From Bacteroides ihuae (GTDB lineage Bacteria > Bacteroidota > Bacteroidia > Bacteroidales > Bacteroidaceae): DNA of 64,000 bases. Position numbers and translations under genes: made by a program. The notes beneath the pieces are model-generated. The model searched no databases. It saw only the letters and a program-made list of their open reading frames with translations, and had not been told where the DNA came from. The stretch's first letter is position 1. Each line of letters opens with the position of its first letter. Positions 27,837-37,871 of this stretch are shown one piece after another. The stretch lies in contig NZ_FNVX01000005.1 of assembly GCF_900104585.1 (NCBI RefSeq), positions 62,001-126,000 on the forward strand, given 5' to 3'.

Positions 27837-28318
27837 AGAAATCAGCATTGATTATTTGCTTGTTGCTCGCTTCTTTAGCTGCACAGGCCCAATTTGAACA
27901 AGGAAAATGGATCATCAACACCTCTATGACAGGTATGGACTTTTCTTATAGTGATAGCGATAAAGGTCATCTAGGCTTTTTAGCTCAAGGAGGAACTTTC
28001 TTGCAAGATAATATCGCTCTTCTAGTTACTTTGGGTGCTGATTGGAGTGATCCAAAAGATACTTATACGCTAGGTGCCGGTGGCCGTTACTATTTTGACA
28101 AGATAGGTGTTTACTTGGGTGCCGGACTTAAGATGAAACGTTGGTATTTTAACGACCAAGGCCATGCCAGTGATTATGGATTAGGGTTGGAAGCCGGATA
28201 TGCTTATTTTCTATCGAGAACAGTTACCATAGAACCCGCTGTCTATTACGATCTTTCCATGAAGAATGGGGATAATTCTAAGATTGGATTTAAGTTGGGC
28301 TTTGGATTTTACTTCTAA
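27833..28318 (+). CDS. Small outer-membrane beta-barrel protein
   Basis: 161 aa with a clear signal peptide (MKKSALIICLLLASLAAQAQ). The mature part of about 140 residues is an eight-strand-type barrel pattern with alternating aromatic residues and ends in KLGFGFYF, an outer-membrane insertion signal. It resembles small porin-like or OmpW/OmpX-like proteins. It is translationally coupled to the small membrane protein and probably part of the cstA operon. Confidence 0.75.
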   Translation: MKKSALIICLLLASLAAQAQFEQGKWIINTSMTGMDFSYSDSDKGHLGFLAQGGTFLQDNIALLVTLGADWSDPKDTYTLGAGGRYYFDKIGVYLGAGLKMKRWYFNDQGHASDYGLGLEAGYAYFLSRTVTIEPAVYYDLSMKNGDNSKIGFKLGFGFYF

Positions 28319-28341
28319 GTATTATTTAAAGGTATATATTG

Positions 28342-28383
28342 AAAGCGCTGAAGTTCAATCTCTTGAACTTCAGCGCTTTTTTA
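28342..28383 (+). terminator. Intrinsic terminator of the cstA operon
   Basis: A perfect 17-bp stem (AAAGCGCTGAAGTTCAA and its complement) encloses a 4-nt loop and ends in a T run. Confidence 0.9.
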
Positions 28384-28497
28384 GTCCCTCCAGCATGGGG
28401 ATCTCCAGCGAGAGTAAAGCCTTCACACCCCTTAATAGCAGGAAGTGTGTCTTTGGAGTCATCGCATGCTGGCTTTATTTTCAGGGTCGTAATTCAA

Positions 28498-28863
28498 TTA
28501 TATTCTATCTAAATGAGAAACGGTCAATTCGTTTTTGGTATTTCCAGTATTTAGTGTTGTTGAGGGTTCAAATAGCATCACACTAACCTCTTTGGGAGCA
28601 TATGGCTTATGTTCAACACCTTTAGGAATAATGACAAACTCTCCTGCATTTAACTCCAACGTTTTATCTGCTAATTCAATGAATAATTGACCATTTATAA
28701 CGTAAAACAGTTCATCCTCCAGCTCGTGCTTATGCATAACAAATTCTCCTTTGAGCTTTGCTACTTTCACTAATTGATTATTAAGTTCTCCAACAATTTT
28801 GGGAGTCCAGTACTCATTAAACGATTTCAATTTTGATTCTAGGTTTACCTTATTTATTTCCAT
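28498..28863 (-). CDS. Cupin-domain protein
   Basis: 121-aa single-domain cupin. Motif 1 is seen as HKHELEDELFYVINGQL (about 44-60; metal ligands His, His, Glu), and motif 2 as GEFVIIPKGVEHKPYAP (about 73-89; His ligand). Small stand-alone cupins bind a metal and may act as isomerases, dioxygenases or sensors; the substrate is unknown. It has its own -7 element. The ending lies opposite the terminator of the cstA operon. Confidence 0.85.
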   Translation of the reverse strand: MEINKVNLESKLKSFNEYWTPKIVGELNNQLVKVAKLKGEFVMHKHELEDELFYVINGQLFIELADKTLELNAGEFVIIPKGVEHKPYAPKEVSVMLFEPSTTLNTGNTKNELTVSHLDRI

Positions 28864-28884
28864 AATTTTATTAATTCATTTAGA

Positions 28885-28892
28885 CAAAGATA
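28885..28892 (-). promoter_or_regulatory. -7 element for the cupin gene
   Basis: Minus-strand TATCTTTG, 22 nt before the start; a weak -33-like ATTG lies 18 nt further upstream. Confidence 0.5.
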
Positions 28893-29054
28893 TAAAAGCT
28901 CCTGTTGTTGCAATAGAAAAAAGAAGAAAAAAGATTGGCTGAATTAAGTCTGCGTTTGTGTAGCTATCTAGATGTCTTCCGATTTTATAGATTGATCTAG
29001 CATTAATCTATGTTCCATAACTATTTATGTGTTCTAAAGAACAGGCATGCCTTC

Positions 29055-29909
29055 TTATAGCTTTTTCACCATTTCGAACTGCTTGCCCATCGGTTCGATG
29101 TTTTTCGAGCGGAGAAAGGCGGTCATAGAATTACAAGTGATGTCGGTATTCAATATTTTTATGGAATTGTGTTTATTCACTTCGATCATCTTCTGGAATA
29201 ACAATGACCCTATCCCCATACGACGATGCTGCTTACCTACTGCTATCTGGGTTACATCACCGGAAATCGGTTCGAAAGCCCCATAGCCAACAAGCTTACT
29301 GTCCGCAAAAACGCCTATGCACACAGAGCCTTCCAACGATCGATTTATGGATTCAACACTGTTTTGCCACGAAGGTTTAAAGTCCCAGAAGTCAGACATT
29401 ATTGAACTATACTCATTGAAGTCAATAAACTGCATAGTAAAAGTTGGGTCGATCGATTTAATCTGACTCCCAATTTGTTTAACTTCCGCTCTGAAATAAT
29501 AAAACTCACGGCTGACTTCAAAACCGATCTTGCTGTAAACGGATACCGCACTCGTATTATGTTGTAATACTTCCAGCAGATATTCATTGATACCCGCATG
29601 CTTTAAATAAGGTATGGAATATTCAAATATCTGTGTGGCTAAACCTTGCCCACGGTAATCTTTTAACGTCCCTGTTCCCGTGTCGTATGCAGTCGGCATT
29701 CCGTAGAAATCGCCAATCCCGTTGCAGGTAAACGAAACGATTTTACCTCTGTCAAATGCAGCAAAAGAAAGTGCTGGATTGAAACCGCGCCGTTTCAGCA
29801 TCGCTATATGTTCAGATTTATCCAGTTGTAACTCGTAATCGACGAAAGCTTGTTCGAATGCTCCGAACAGCGTATCAAAGTTCGTATTAGCCAAAGATTT
29901 TATTTCCAT
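29055..29909 (-). CDS. Tandem GNAT-family N-acetyltransferase
   Basis: 284 aa built from two GNAT modules. The acetyl-CoA binding motif A appears twice: DYRGQGLATQIFE (84-96) and QHRRMGIGSLLFQKM (about 222-236). The first module also shows the usual NTSAVSVYSKIGF helix-turn segment. Such double-GNAT proteins acetylate amines in small molecules or proteins; one module is often inactive. The target is unknown. It is a single gene with a candidate -7 element (30021-30028) about 110 nt upstream. Confidence 0.82.
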   Translation of the reverse strand: MEIKSLANTNFDTLFGAFEQAFVDYELQLDKSEHIAMLKRRGFNPALSFAAFDRGKIVSFTCNGIGDFYGMPTAYDTGTGTLKDYRGQGLATQIFEYSIPYLKHAGINEYLLEVLQHNTSAVSVYSKIGFEVSREFYYFRAEVKQIGSQIKSIDPTFTMQFIDFNEYSSIMSDFWDFKPSWQNSVESINRSLEGSVCIGVFADSKLVGYGAFEPISGDVTQIAVGKQHRRMGIGSLLFQKMIEVNKHNSIKILNTDITCNSMTAFLRSKNIEPMGKQFEMVKKL

Positions 29910-30494
29910 AGGAATTTTTCACTCATTAAGCAGAATAATAGGTCAATGTGTTGTAGATTGTTCTCCGTGATTTTAGTAATATAGGCCCAATCTGTTTGTT
30001 AATAGTATGACTTTAAGGTGCAAATTTATAATTTCTTTCTTAAACTCTCTCCTTTCTCTTTCAAAACGATGTGATAACCTGAGTTCGACGAGAATTCTTC
30101 TATCTAATAATTTTTAGAGGTCTCTCCATAACTGTCCTCATTCGATTTATCAATCGAAATAAAGGGGAGATTGAGGATACATCTTTTGGCATCACAAAGA
30201 TGCTATTTATTTATTACTTTTATAAGTATCTGAATAACGGGGAGTATTATAAACTTCTGAGCATATCAATTTCTTTTTTAGTTTCTATCTAACTTTTATT
30301 TAGATAGAATGATTAAAGCGTTTCCGAGTCAACAACTAGTATTATTTTATTAGGGATGAGCAAACTACGATAAAGATGTTTTAGACTGACTTGGCGGAAA
30401 TGCAATGAATATATGAAGAATGTATTGAATATAGAAGAAAGAGTCTCGGATATATTTATTTTATTCTTTTATTTACAAATAGCCCTTCTTAAAC
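29910..30494. other. Long intergenic region with hairpins, no gene seen
   Basis: AT-rich, no credible reading frame. It holds a 10-bp-stem inverted repeat at 30283-30309 (TTCTATCTAA arms) and a smaller one near 30142-30160 (TTCGATT arms). The 22-bp tandem dyad repeat follows at 30495. Confidence 0.5.
30021..30028 (-). promoter_or_regulatory. Candidate -7 element for the GNAT gene
   Basis: Minus-strand TAAATTTG matches TAnnTTTG, about 112 nt upstream of the start. Confidence 0.4.
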
Positions 30495-30580
30495 ATAACT
30501 AACTAGATCAGCGTGGTGAACTAGTTAGTTAACCACGGTTAAGTAGTTAATTCACCGCGGTGAACTAGTTAGTTCAGCAA
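30495..30580. repeat. 22-bp tandem dyad repeat, copy A
   Basis: Three complete 22-bp units (30495-30516, 30517-30538, 30539-30560) and a partial fourth (30561-30580). Units resemble TGAACTAGTTAGTTCACC plus GCGG; each is close to self-complementary, so neighbouring units can form alternative hairpins. The same unit recurs at 56151-56226. There are no spacers, so it is not a CRISPR array. Confidence 0.85.
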
Positions 30581-30695
30581 ACCCTTCCCACAAGGCTTGT
30601 GAGAGGTTTTCTGGAAAACAGACAAAATGCCGGGTAGAGACTGTCTGTATAGAGCAATTCTTCTCCATATCTTCTATGCTAAGACTGAATATTCC

Positions 30696-31520
30696 CTATT
30701 TATACCACACATTCATGCTTTCTATTTTGCCTGAAATTTGAGTGTTTCTTGTAAGTGTGCCAGAATATTTATAGCCCATATTATAAAATGTTTTGTTCAT
30801 GGAGAGTGAATGGAGCCTTGCTATTGTGTATAGTGTCTTATATCCCATTTGGGTTAGTTCCTCTTCCATCAACTGAAGTAAAAAGGTTGCCAGTCTTTTT
30901 CCTCTATGGACGGGGTTGACAGCAAAATCTGTCATCTCCGCATTTTTATAGGTACTGTTGCATTCGGCAGAACTGATAGCAACCAGCTCTTTATTATGGA
31001 ATGCTCCATAGTATTGCGTTCCATCCTCTTTCATGCTTTTGATTAAAAAAGCAGTGTCAAAGATGGGAAAAGGGTAGGAGTCAAATACTTTTTTAAATAA
31101 GGCAACCATTAGCGGTGTATCCGTCTCCACTAATGGGCGAAGACTGTACTCTTTATCTATGCTGGCAGTGTTGCTTTTGGGGGCTTCAAGTAGCATTTGC
31201 TGAAATGCATCAAGTGCTTCTTTTTCTACCTCTTTTCGTTGCTCACTGTAATACTTCACAAGAAAACATGCATCTTCTTCTCCATTATAAAATAGCGGGA
31301 CGGTAGCTTCAATCACATAGCCGTTCATTATAAACGAGGGACTATATTTAGTCTTTACCTTGACAAAAGCTTTAGTGTATTCTTTTTCCCTGACCAGTTC
31401 CTCAATATAGCTTATTATTTCAGGGAAATCGTCGTGATGCATATCCATGATGTATACACGACTATTTGCTTCATCATGCGAAATGAGCGATTTGAATTGT
31501 TTCATCTCTAGTTGTTTCAT
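30696..31520 (-). CDS. ablB: Beta-lysine N6-acetyltransferase
   Basis: 274-aa GNAT protein. The C-terminal half carries motif A as NPVHRGKRLATFLLQLM (about 197-213) and the ending GKIESMNVWYK typical of AblB. The partner gene, a lysine 2,3-aminomutase, ends only 12 nt upstream, which makes the assignment much stronger. AblA turns L-lysine into L-beta-lysine and AblB acetylates it to N-epsilon-acetyl-beta-lysine, a compatible solute first known from methanogens and also made by some bacteria under salt stress. A second ATG five codons in (MKQFKSL) is an alternative start. Confidence 0.85.
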   Translation of the reverse strand: MKQLEMKQFKSLISHDEANSRVYIMDMHHDDFPEIISYIEELVREKEYTKAFVKVKTKYSPSFIMNGYVIEATVPLFYNGEEDACFLVKYYSEQRKEVEKEALDAFQQMLLEAPKSNTASIDKEYSLRPLVETDTPLMVALFKKVFDSYPFPIFDTAFLIKSMKEDGTQYYGAFHNKELVAISSAECNSTYKNAEMTDFAVNPVHRGKRLATFLLQLMEEELTQMGYKTLYTIARLHSLSMNKTFYNMGYKYSGTLTRNTQISGKIESMNVWYK

Positions 31521-31532
31521 GTCTGGCCCTTT

Positions 31533-32855
31533 TTATTTATCAAAGCGTCTTTTTAAACGCTCATTGTTCTTCGGCACTAATGAGATTGTTTTATCATGAT
31601 CCGACAGGAGCTTTTCAATTCCAATAACTTTGATATCTTCTTCTCCGTCAATGATCTCTAATTCCAAATTACAGTTTGGACAATCTCTGTCACAGAAATT
31701 CTGTTCGTAATTGCGGGGCTCTTGATAGGTTGTTATTACCCCTTCATAGTTCCTGAGAATAACTTTATTCACACTCCAGGATATAATGTAATTTGGCATA
31801 ATAGGTATTTTACCTCCACCGCCCGGAGCATCAATAACGTATGTTGGTACGGCAAAACCACTGGTATGACCAATCAGATTTTCCATAATCTCAATACCTT
31901 TTCCTATTGGTGTTCTGAAATGTGAGAGTCCTTCTGATAAGTCGCATTGGTACAGGTAATAGGGTCTTACTCTATTCATCACAAGTAATTGAACCAATTT
32001 TCTCATAATGCGGGGGCAGTCGTTAACGCCGGCAAGGAGTACCGATTGATTCCCTAAAGGTATTCCTGCATTGGCAAGCTTTTCTAATGCTTGACGGGAT
32101 GATGCGGTAATTTCTTGCGGATGGTTAAAGTGAGTGTTTATCCATATTGGATGATGCTTTTTTAGCATGTTCACTAAATCATCTGTAACACGGTAAGGCA
32201 GAACAACAGGAATTCTTGTACCTATCCTGATAACTTGAACATGTGGTATCGCTTCTATTTCACTCAGGATCCAGTCCAGATAATCATTTGGCAGCATTAG
32301 TGGATCTCCTCCTGAGAGCAAGACATCTCTAATCTCTGGAGTGTTTCTAATGTATTCAATTCCTTTCTTGATCTGTTCTCTGTCAGGTATTGAATCAACA
32401 TCGCCTACTTTTCGTTTTCGGGTACAATGACGACAATACATTGCACAGATATTACTAACCAAAAACAGGACTCTGTCCGGGTATCGATGAGTAATGCAAG
32501 GCACCGGACTATCATGATCTTCTGATAATGGGTCACTCATTTCACTTGAGGTAATAATGAGCTCTCTTTCATCTAAAAAGGCTTGTTTAAATACAGGATC
32601 GTTCTTGTAGTTTTCTTTGTGTATAAGCGATAAATAGTACGGAGTAATGGACAGAGGAAATCGTTCTTGAGTTTCAATTAATTTCTTTCTTTCTTCTTCA
32701 GGAAATTCTATCTCTGTTAGATTTTCGAAACTCTCAATTGATTTAATTGAATTTTTTACTTGCCATTTCCAGTTAAACCAATCTTTTTCAGTTGCATTAA
32801 TATCAAGCTTTAAAGCGATTCTCTGTCTACGTTTTGTGAAAATTCCTTCTACCAT
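31533..32855 (-). CDS. ablA: Lysine 2,3-aminomutase
   Basis: 440-aa radical SAM, PLP-dependent enzyme. The [4Fe-4S] motif CAMYCRHC places the ligands at Cys137, Cys141 and Cys144. Other marks are [13 protein letters not shown], the [11 protein letters not shown] strand and [12 protein letters not shown], which holds the PLP lysine. The C-terminal [12 protein letters not shown] has the Cys set that binds zinc in clostridial KamA. With ablB directly downstream the likely product is beta-lysine for osmolyte synthesis rather than lysine fermentation. No lysine-fermentation genes (kamD/E, kce) are adjacent. Confidence 0.93.
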   Translation of the reverse strand: MVEGIFTKRRQRIALKLDINATEKDWFNWKWQVKNSIKSIESFENLTEIEFPEEERKKLIETQERFPLSITPYYLSLIHKENYKNDPVFKQAFLDERELIITSSEMSDPLSEDHDSPVPCITHRYPDRVLFLVSNICAMYCRHCTRKRKVGDVDSIPDREQIKKGIEYIRNTPEIRDVLLSGGDPLMLPNDYLDWILSEIEAIPHVQVIRIGTRIPVVLPYRVTDDLVNMLKKHHPIWINTHFNHPQEITASSRQALEKLANAGIPLGNQSVLLAGVNDCPRIMRKLVQLLVMNRVRPYYLYQCDLSEGLSHFRTPIGKGIEIMENLIGHTSGFAVPTYVIDAPGGGGKIPIMPNYIISWSVNKVILRNYEGVITTYQEPRNYEQNFCDRDCPNCNLELEIIDGEEDIKVIGIEKLLSDHDKTISLVPKNNERLKRRFDK

Positions 32856-33611
32856 TGTTTTTTTTAATTTTATTCAGGATTAATACAATATAAGTTTTAG
32901 CATTGAATAGTAAGATTGAATTTTTACGTATCATTCTTTAATTGGTAAAGTTTACCTTTATGAAAGAACCTAAATTGTGGGATGAAAATTCAATGATAGC
33001 GCTGCTTTTGACTTTAAAAAAGAGTAGACATAGATACTAAATATCGTTACTTTATATGATAATAGTAGTATGCTGCTTATACCAAAAGTTTGCTTTACTA
33101 CAGCTAATTTAGAAGAGACGTTATCCTGAAATTGTCTCTAAGAACTTGCAGGCGAATTAGATAAGAATTCATAATAATATAGATCGATATATACTATTAT
33201 TATTCGCCCATCGTTTGCTCTCTTTTTAAACTAAAAAGGAGCCAACTTCTCATTCTGATTAAGACAAATATAAGGCTTAATCTTTATGTATGCAAATTTA
33301 TATATACTTTTTTTATTATACCCTATTGCGAATTAGGAAATTGTGTGGTTGAAAATGTTTTTTATTTATCGCTATATGCTTCTTTATCAGGTGTATGCCA
33401 TGGTGCCGAAATCTATATCTTTTATTTGAATAAAATGTGATGACAATAGTTTTTGATTTCTTTGTCACTGCTGAGAATATGGAATACTCATGCTTAACAT
33501 TATTGAATCTGTTTTCCATCTTTCCATGAAAAACAGATTCATTTCTTTGTTTAGGAGTAATACTTGAGCAAGAATCCCGCTTATCATCATAATGATTTCA
33601 ATTTGAAAGTG
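32856..33611. other. Long leader/intergenic region upstream of ablA
   Basis: No convincing gene. A 13-nt perfect inverted repeat, GGTAAAGTTTACC, lies at 32944-32956, about 90 nt before ablA, and could be an operator. A hairpin with AGAGAC/GTCTCT arms lies near 33115-33141. A strong minus-strand promoter sits at 33265-33296. Confidence 0.5.
33265..33296 (-). promoter_or_regulatory. Consensus Bacteroides promoter 410 nt upstream of ablA
   Basis: On the minus strand TTTG (33293-33296), a 20-nt spacer and TATATTTG (33265-33272) fit the -33/-7 consensus. It would give a leader of roughly 400 nt before ablA, or a small RNA. Confidence 0.6.
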
Positions 33612-33619
33612 TACTTTTG
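33612..33619 (+). promoter_or_regulatory. Candidate -7 element for the SLC1-type symporter gene
   Basis: TACTTTTG matches TAnnTTTG just upstream of the start codon; the short distance (14 nt) implies a very short leader or use of the later start. Confidence 0.4.
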
Positions 33620-33633
33620 CTAACTGTAATAAA

Positions 33634-34896
33634 ATGATTGCAATGATGAGTATATTGAGAAATTATGCGTTTACTATCTGTCTGATTGTTGGAATTCTGA
33701 TAGGAGGGGCATGTGGACTTATTTTCGGTGAGGGAGCGGCTATTGTTAAGCCAATAGGAGATCTATTTCTCAACCTGATGTTCGTGTTGATTGTACCGTT
33801 GGTCTTCCTAAGTGTTTCGTCTGCCATTTATAATATGAAGCAGATGAATATGATAGGAAAGGTGATTACAAATATAATCTTTGTGTTTCTTGGATCAGCT
33901 ATCGTTGTAGCTATTACAGCTTATGGCCTTACACTGTTTTATAATCCACTCGAAGGAATAGATAAGGCAACGTTGATGGCCAACTTACCCGAACAGGTTG
34001 AAACGGTGCAGTTATCATCCGGAGAGTTATTTGTGAAAACCTTTACTGTGCCCGATTTTCTGCAACTGTTCACCAAGTCCAACTTATTGCCACTTATCCT
34101 GTTTTCAATATTCTTCGGGTTAGCTACGGCTTTTTCGGGAGAACAGGGCAAGGTTGTGGCAGGTTTTCTCAACTCAGGTATGGCGGTTGTGCTACGCATG
34201 ATGCGCATTATCATGTATGCTGCACCCATTGGCTTGGGATGTTATTTTGCTGATACAGTTGGCCAGGTAGGTGGACAAATTCTGAATGGTTATCTCAATG
34301 CATTTGTGTTATATCTAGTGCTTACGGTGATTTGCTATGTGGGGCTAAATTCTTTCTACGTATGGATGGCCGGGGGTACTAAAGCGCTTTCGGCTTTCTG
34401 GAGAAATATCATAACTCCTTCACTTACAGCCATAGCCACTTCATCTAGTGCAGCCTGTATACCTATTAATATTGAGGCTTCTAAAAGAATGGGGGTGCCG
34501 GCCAGTATTGGCGAAACAGTTATTCCATTGGGCACTAACATGCATAAAGATGGTTCGGTGATGGGCGGAGTTATTAAAATCGTGTTCTTACTCACTATCT
34601 TTGGTCAAGATACAGGCTTGTCTGGTAATGTGGTTTATATTATCGGGGTAGCCGTGCTCGTAGGGGCTGTGATGGGAGCTATTCCCAGCGGAGGCATGAC
34701 GGGGGAGTTGCTTATTTGTTCGGTCTTTGGTTTCTCACCTCAACTGGCAGCAACGTTGATGGTGATTAGCACAATCATTGATGTGCCTGCCACACTACTC
34801 AATTCTACCGGAAATGTCGTTAGTTCCATACTGGTAACACGGTTGACCGAAGGAAAGAAATGGGTGGAGGGTATTTGTATATCAAAAGAGGATTAG
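33634..34896 (+). CDS. Dicarboxylate/amino-acid:cation symporter (DAACS, SLC1 family)
   Basis: 420-aa inner-membrane symporter, normal length for the family. It shows the N-terminal GGACGLIFGEGA helix, the Ser-rich HP1 loop TSSSAACIP, and the NMHKDGS stretch at the place of the NMDGT cation/substrate motif. The C-terminal HP2 region IPSGGMTGELL follows. Substrates in the family are glutamate, aspartate, C4-dicarboxylates, serine or threonine. The NMHKDGS variant differs from the NMDGT of glutamate carriers, so the ligand may be a different amino acid. The second Met-Met pair (MMSILRN) offers alternative starts. It converges on uvrA. Confidence 0.88.
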   Translation: MIAMMSILRNYAFTICLIVGILIGGACGLIFGEGAAIVKPIGDLFLNLMFVLIVPLVFLSVSSAIYNMKQMNMIGKVITNIIFVFLGSAIVVAITAYGLTLFYNPLEGIDKATLMANLPEQVETVQLSSGELFVKTFTVPDFLQLFTKSNLLPLILFSIFFGLATAFSGEQGKVVAGFLNSGMAVVLRMMRIIMYAAPIGLGCYFADTVGQVGGQILNGYLNAFVLYLVLTVICYVGLNSFYVWMAGGTKALSAFWRNIITPSLTAIATSSSAACIPINIEASKRMGVPASIGETVIPLGTNMHKDGSVMGGVIKIVFLLTIFGQDTGLSGNVVYIIGVAVLVGAVMGAIPSGGMTGELLICSVFGFSPQLAATLMVISTIIDVPATLLNSTGNVVSSILVTRLTEGKKWVEGICISKED

Positions 34897-34925
34897 GGTG
34901 TGTTGGTAGTGATAGAAACAAGATT

Positions 34926-34962
34926 TCTACCCGGATGTATAAGTGTTATACACCCGGATAGA
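34926..34962. terminator. Hairpin between symporter gene and uvrA
   Basis: A 17-bp stem with some G-T pairs (TCTACCCGGATGTATAA left arm) and a GTG loop lies between the two converging stops. Flanking T runs are weak. Confidence 0.55.
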
Positions 34963-34966
34963 AGTG

Positions 34967-37741
34967 TTATTTTGTTAGTTTCTCTTTCAGAAATTGTCCG
35001 GTATAACTATCAGCGCAAGCAGCTACTTCCTCGGGCGTTCCGCAAACAACTAAATTACCACCTTTGTCGCCACCTTCGGGACCTAAATCTATCACATGGT
35101 CGGCACATTTAATCACGTCCATGTTATGCTCTATAATCAGAATGGTATGCCCACGACGAATTAATGCGTCGAAGGCTTCGAGCAATTTACGTATGTCGTG
35201 AAAGTGCAGTCCGGTGGTAGGTTCATCAAAGATAAACAGCGTAGGATCTGCCTTTTCCTGACTTAGATAGAAGGCCAGTTTCACACGTTGGTTCTCTCCT
35301 CCGGAGAGTGTGGACGATGATTGTCCCAGTTTCACATAGCCCAGACCAACTTCTTGTAGAGGAGCTAGTTTTTTAATGATCTTCTTTTGTCCATGTTTGG
35401 TGAAGAACTCAACGGCTTCGTTTACAGTCATCTGTAGCACGTCGTAAATGTTAGCGTCGTGAAATTTCACTTCCAATGTATCAGCCTTGAAGCGCTTGCC
35501 ATGGCAAGACTCGCATTCTAATATCAGGTCGGCCATGAACTGCATTTCCACCGTAATGGTACCGTCGCCTTTACACTCTTCGCAACGTCCGCCTTCGCTG
35601 TTGAAGCTAAAGTGTCCGGCAGTATATCCCATTTGTTTGGCCAAAGGTTGTTCGGCCCATAATTTACGTATCTCGTCGTATGCCTTGATATAGGTCACCG
35701 GGTTGCTGCGTGATGATTTTCCGATAGGGTTCTGATCTACAAATTCTATATTACGAAGGTTCTTTAAATCTCCTCCGATACTTGCAAACTCTCCCGGGCG
35801 ATCGCTGCATTCATCCAATTCACGTTTGAGCGCACGGTAGAAGATGTCTCTGATCAATGTGCTCTTTCCTGAACCCGAAACTCCGGTAACGACTGTCATC
35901 ACATTGAGTGGGAAGCGAACGTTAACTCCTTTCAGGTTGTTCTCGCGAGCTCCTGTGATCTCTATATAATTATTCCACGGACGGCGATGTAGTGGGAGGG
36001 GAATCTCTTCTTCTCCCAGCAAGTAGCGCACGGTGTAACTGTTTGTCCCTTTCTGTAAGTCGTTCATGTCACCTTCATAAACAACCTCTCCGCCTAACCG
36101 TCCCGCATTGGGGCCTATATCTATAATATAATCGGCTGCCCGAATGATCTCTTCGTCATGCTCCACCACTACCACTGTGTTGCCCAGAGATTGTAGTTGA
36201 CGGAGTACATGTATCAGCTTGTCGGTGTCGCGACTATGCAGACCGATACTTGGTTCGTCGAGGATATATAGACTACCGACTAAGCTGCTTCCCAAAGAGG
36301 TGGCCAGATTGATGCGTTGACTCTCACCTCCCGAAAGCGAATTGGATAAGCGATTTAATGTGAGATAGCCCAACCCTACATTGATAAGAAAGCTGATGCG
36401 GCTATTTATCTCTGTGAGAATGCGGCGAGATACGTTGGTGTCGTGTGTATTGAGTTTCATTGAATCGAAAAAAACCTTTAATTCAGTCATGGGCAGATCA
36501 ACAAGCTCACTGATACTTCTACCCTCTACACGTACGTAGCCGGCTTCCGGTTTCAATCTAGTGCCATGACATTTGGGACAAACGGTTTTACCCCGATAGC
36601 GTGCCAACATCACTCTATATTGTATCTTGTATTGGTTTTCATGCAACATGCGGAAGAAATCGTTAATGCCGTGAAAGAATTTATTGCCTTCCCATAGCAC
36701 CCGACGTTGCTCGTCAGTCAGTTCATAATAAGGAGTAAAAATAGGGAAATCGAATTTTTCGGCACTGTGTATCAGCTCGTCTTTCCATTCACCTATCTTC
36801 TCACCGCGCCAGCATACCACCGCTCCATCATATACCGACAGAGAGCGGTTAGGGATTACCAGATGTTCGTCGATGCCAATCACTTTTCCAAAGCCTTCAC
36901 ATTCGGGACAAGCACCTACGGGTGAGTTGAATGAAAACATTTGGTCGGTTGGTTCTTCAAACACAATACCATCTGCTTCGAACTTGGTACTGAATGCATG
37001 CAACTTTGTACTCCCATCCGCTAAATAAAAGCGTAACAAACAACTGCCATCTCCTTCGTACATTGCTGTCTCGGCAGAGTCGGTGAGGCGGCTGATGGCA
37101 TCTTTACTATTGCCTACTATCATGCGGTCTACCAATAAGTAGACCTCGTCTTTTTTCTTTGCTACATATTCATCGATACGTACGGTCTCACCGTTGACTT
37201 CAATGCGATTGAAGCCTTGCTTGAGGTCTATCTGTAGCTGTTCTTCTAATGTTCGCTCTTCTCGTAACAAGACACGAGTGAGTATCGTATATCTCGTTCC
37301 TTCCGGATAAGACAACATGCAGTTCACGATATCTTCCGTGCTATGCTTCTTTACTTCACGTCCGCTTACCGGGCTGAAAGTCTTTCCCACGCGGGCATAG
37401 AGCAGACGGAGATATTCGTAGATTTCGGTGCTTGTACCTACGGTAGAGCGTGGGTTGCGACTATTTACTTTCTGTTCGATGGCGATAGCGGGTGGAATAC
37501 CTTTAATAAAATCACATTCCGGTTTGCTCATTCTTCCTAAAAATTGGCGGGCATAGGAAGAAAGACTTTCCACATAGCGACGTTGACCTTCGGCATAAAG
37601 GGTATCGAAAGCCAGAGAAGATTTTCCCGAACCTGAAAGGCCGGTGATAACGATCAATTTGTTACGGGGAATGTTCACATCAATGTTTTTCAGGTTATTT
37701 ACCCGTGCCCCTTTGATGCTGATATACTTGCTGTCTGACAT
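34967..37741 (-). CDS. uvrA: UvrABC excinuclease subunit A
   Basis: 924-aa DNA-damage recognition ATPase of nucleotide excision repair. Two ABC modules are complete: Walker [15 protein letters not shown] near residue 35 and [13 protein letters not shown] in the second half, with signatures [12 protein letters not shown] and [12 protein letters not shown] followed by DEPSIGLH and DEPTTGLH. Zinc-finger Cys sets are seen as [17 protein letters not shown] and CEECKGDG...CESCHGKR. The gene is a single unit with a -7 element at 37815-37822. Length is slightly below E. coli UvrA. Confidence 0.97.
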   Translation of the reverse strand: MSDSKYISIKGARVNNLKNIDVNIPRNKLIVITGLSGSGKSSLAFDTLYAEGQRRYVESLSSYARQFLGRMSKPECDFIKGIPPAIAIEQKVNSRNPRSTVGTSTEIYEYLRLLYARVGKTFSPVSGREVKKHSTEDIVNCMLSYPEGTRYTILTRVLLREERTLEEQLQIDLKQGFNRIEVNGETVRIDEYVAKKKDEVYLLVDRMIVGNSKDAISRLTDSAETAMYEGDGSCLLRFYLADGSTKLHAFSTKFEADGIVFEEPTDQMFSFNSPVGACPECEGFGKVIGIDEHLVIPNRSLSVYDGAVVCWRGEKIGEWKDELIHSAEKFDFPIFTPYYELTDEQRRVLWEGNKFFHGINDFFRMLHENQYKIQYRVMLARYRGKTVCPKCHGTRLKPEAGYVRVEGRSISELVDLPMTELKVFFDSMKLNTHDTNVSRRILTEINSRISFLINVGLGYLTLNRLSNSLSGGESQRINLATSLGSSLVGSLYILDEPSIGLHSRDTDKLIHVLRQLQSLGNTVVVVEHDEEIIRAADYIIDIGPNAGRLGGEVVYEGDMNDLQKGTNSYTVRYLLGEEEIPLPLHRRPWNNYIEITGARENNLKGVNVRFPLNVMTVVTGVSGSGKSTLIRDIFYRALKRELDECSDRPGEFASIGGDLKNLRNIEFVDQNPIGKSSRSNPVTYIKAYDEIRKLWAEQPLAKQMGYTAGHFSFNSEGGRCEECKGDGTITVEMQFMADLILECESCHGKRFKADTLEVKFHDANIYDVLQMTVNEAVEFFTKHGQKKIIKKLAPLQEVGLGYVKLGQSSSTLSGGENQRVKLAFYLSQEKADPTLFIFDEPTTGLHFHDIRKLLEAFDALIRRGHTILIIEHNMDVIKCADHVIDLGPEGGDKGGNLVVCGTPEEVAACADSYTGQFLKEKLTK

Positions 37742-37814
37742 AATGCTAATGTACTAATATGTGTAATTGAACCTATAGCGGCCTTTCGGCTCTTATATAT
37801 TGGTTGCGAATGTG

Positions 37815-37822
37815 CAAAGTTA
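37815..37822 (-). promoter_or_regulatory. -7 element for uvrA
   Basis: Minus-strand TAACTTTG, 74 nt from the start codon. Confidence 0.5.
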
Positions 37823-37835
37823 ATGAATTATCTCT

Positions 37836-37843
37836 TATCTTTG
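37836..37843 (+). promoter_or_regulatory. -7 element for the second GHL10 gene
   Basis: TATCTTTG, 28 nt from the start codon; back to back with the uvrA element. Confidence 0.55.
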
Positions 37844-37871
37844 CTCCGCATTTATAATAAACAATGGCAAT

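Noticed and set aside
28384..28497. Possible gene remnant between the cstA operon and the cupin gene
   Set aside because: The stretch is more GC-rich than its surroundings, but I could not match it to any protein or RNA.
30495..30580. Possible CRISPR array
   Set aside because: The units are contiguous with no unique spacers, are self-complementary, and no cas gene is present.
33316..33519. 67-codon minus-strand reading frame upstream of ablA
   Set aside because: Its sequence is low in information, it lies upstream of the promoter at 33265, and no family was recognised.
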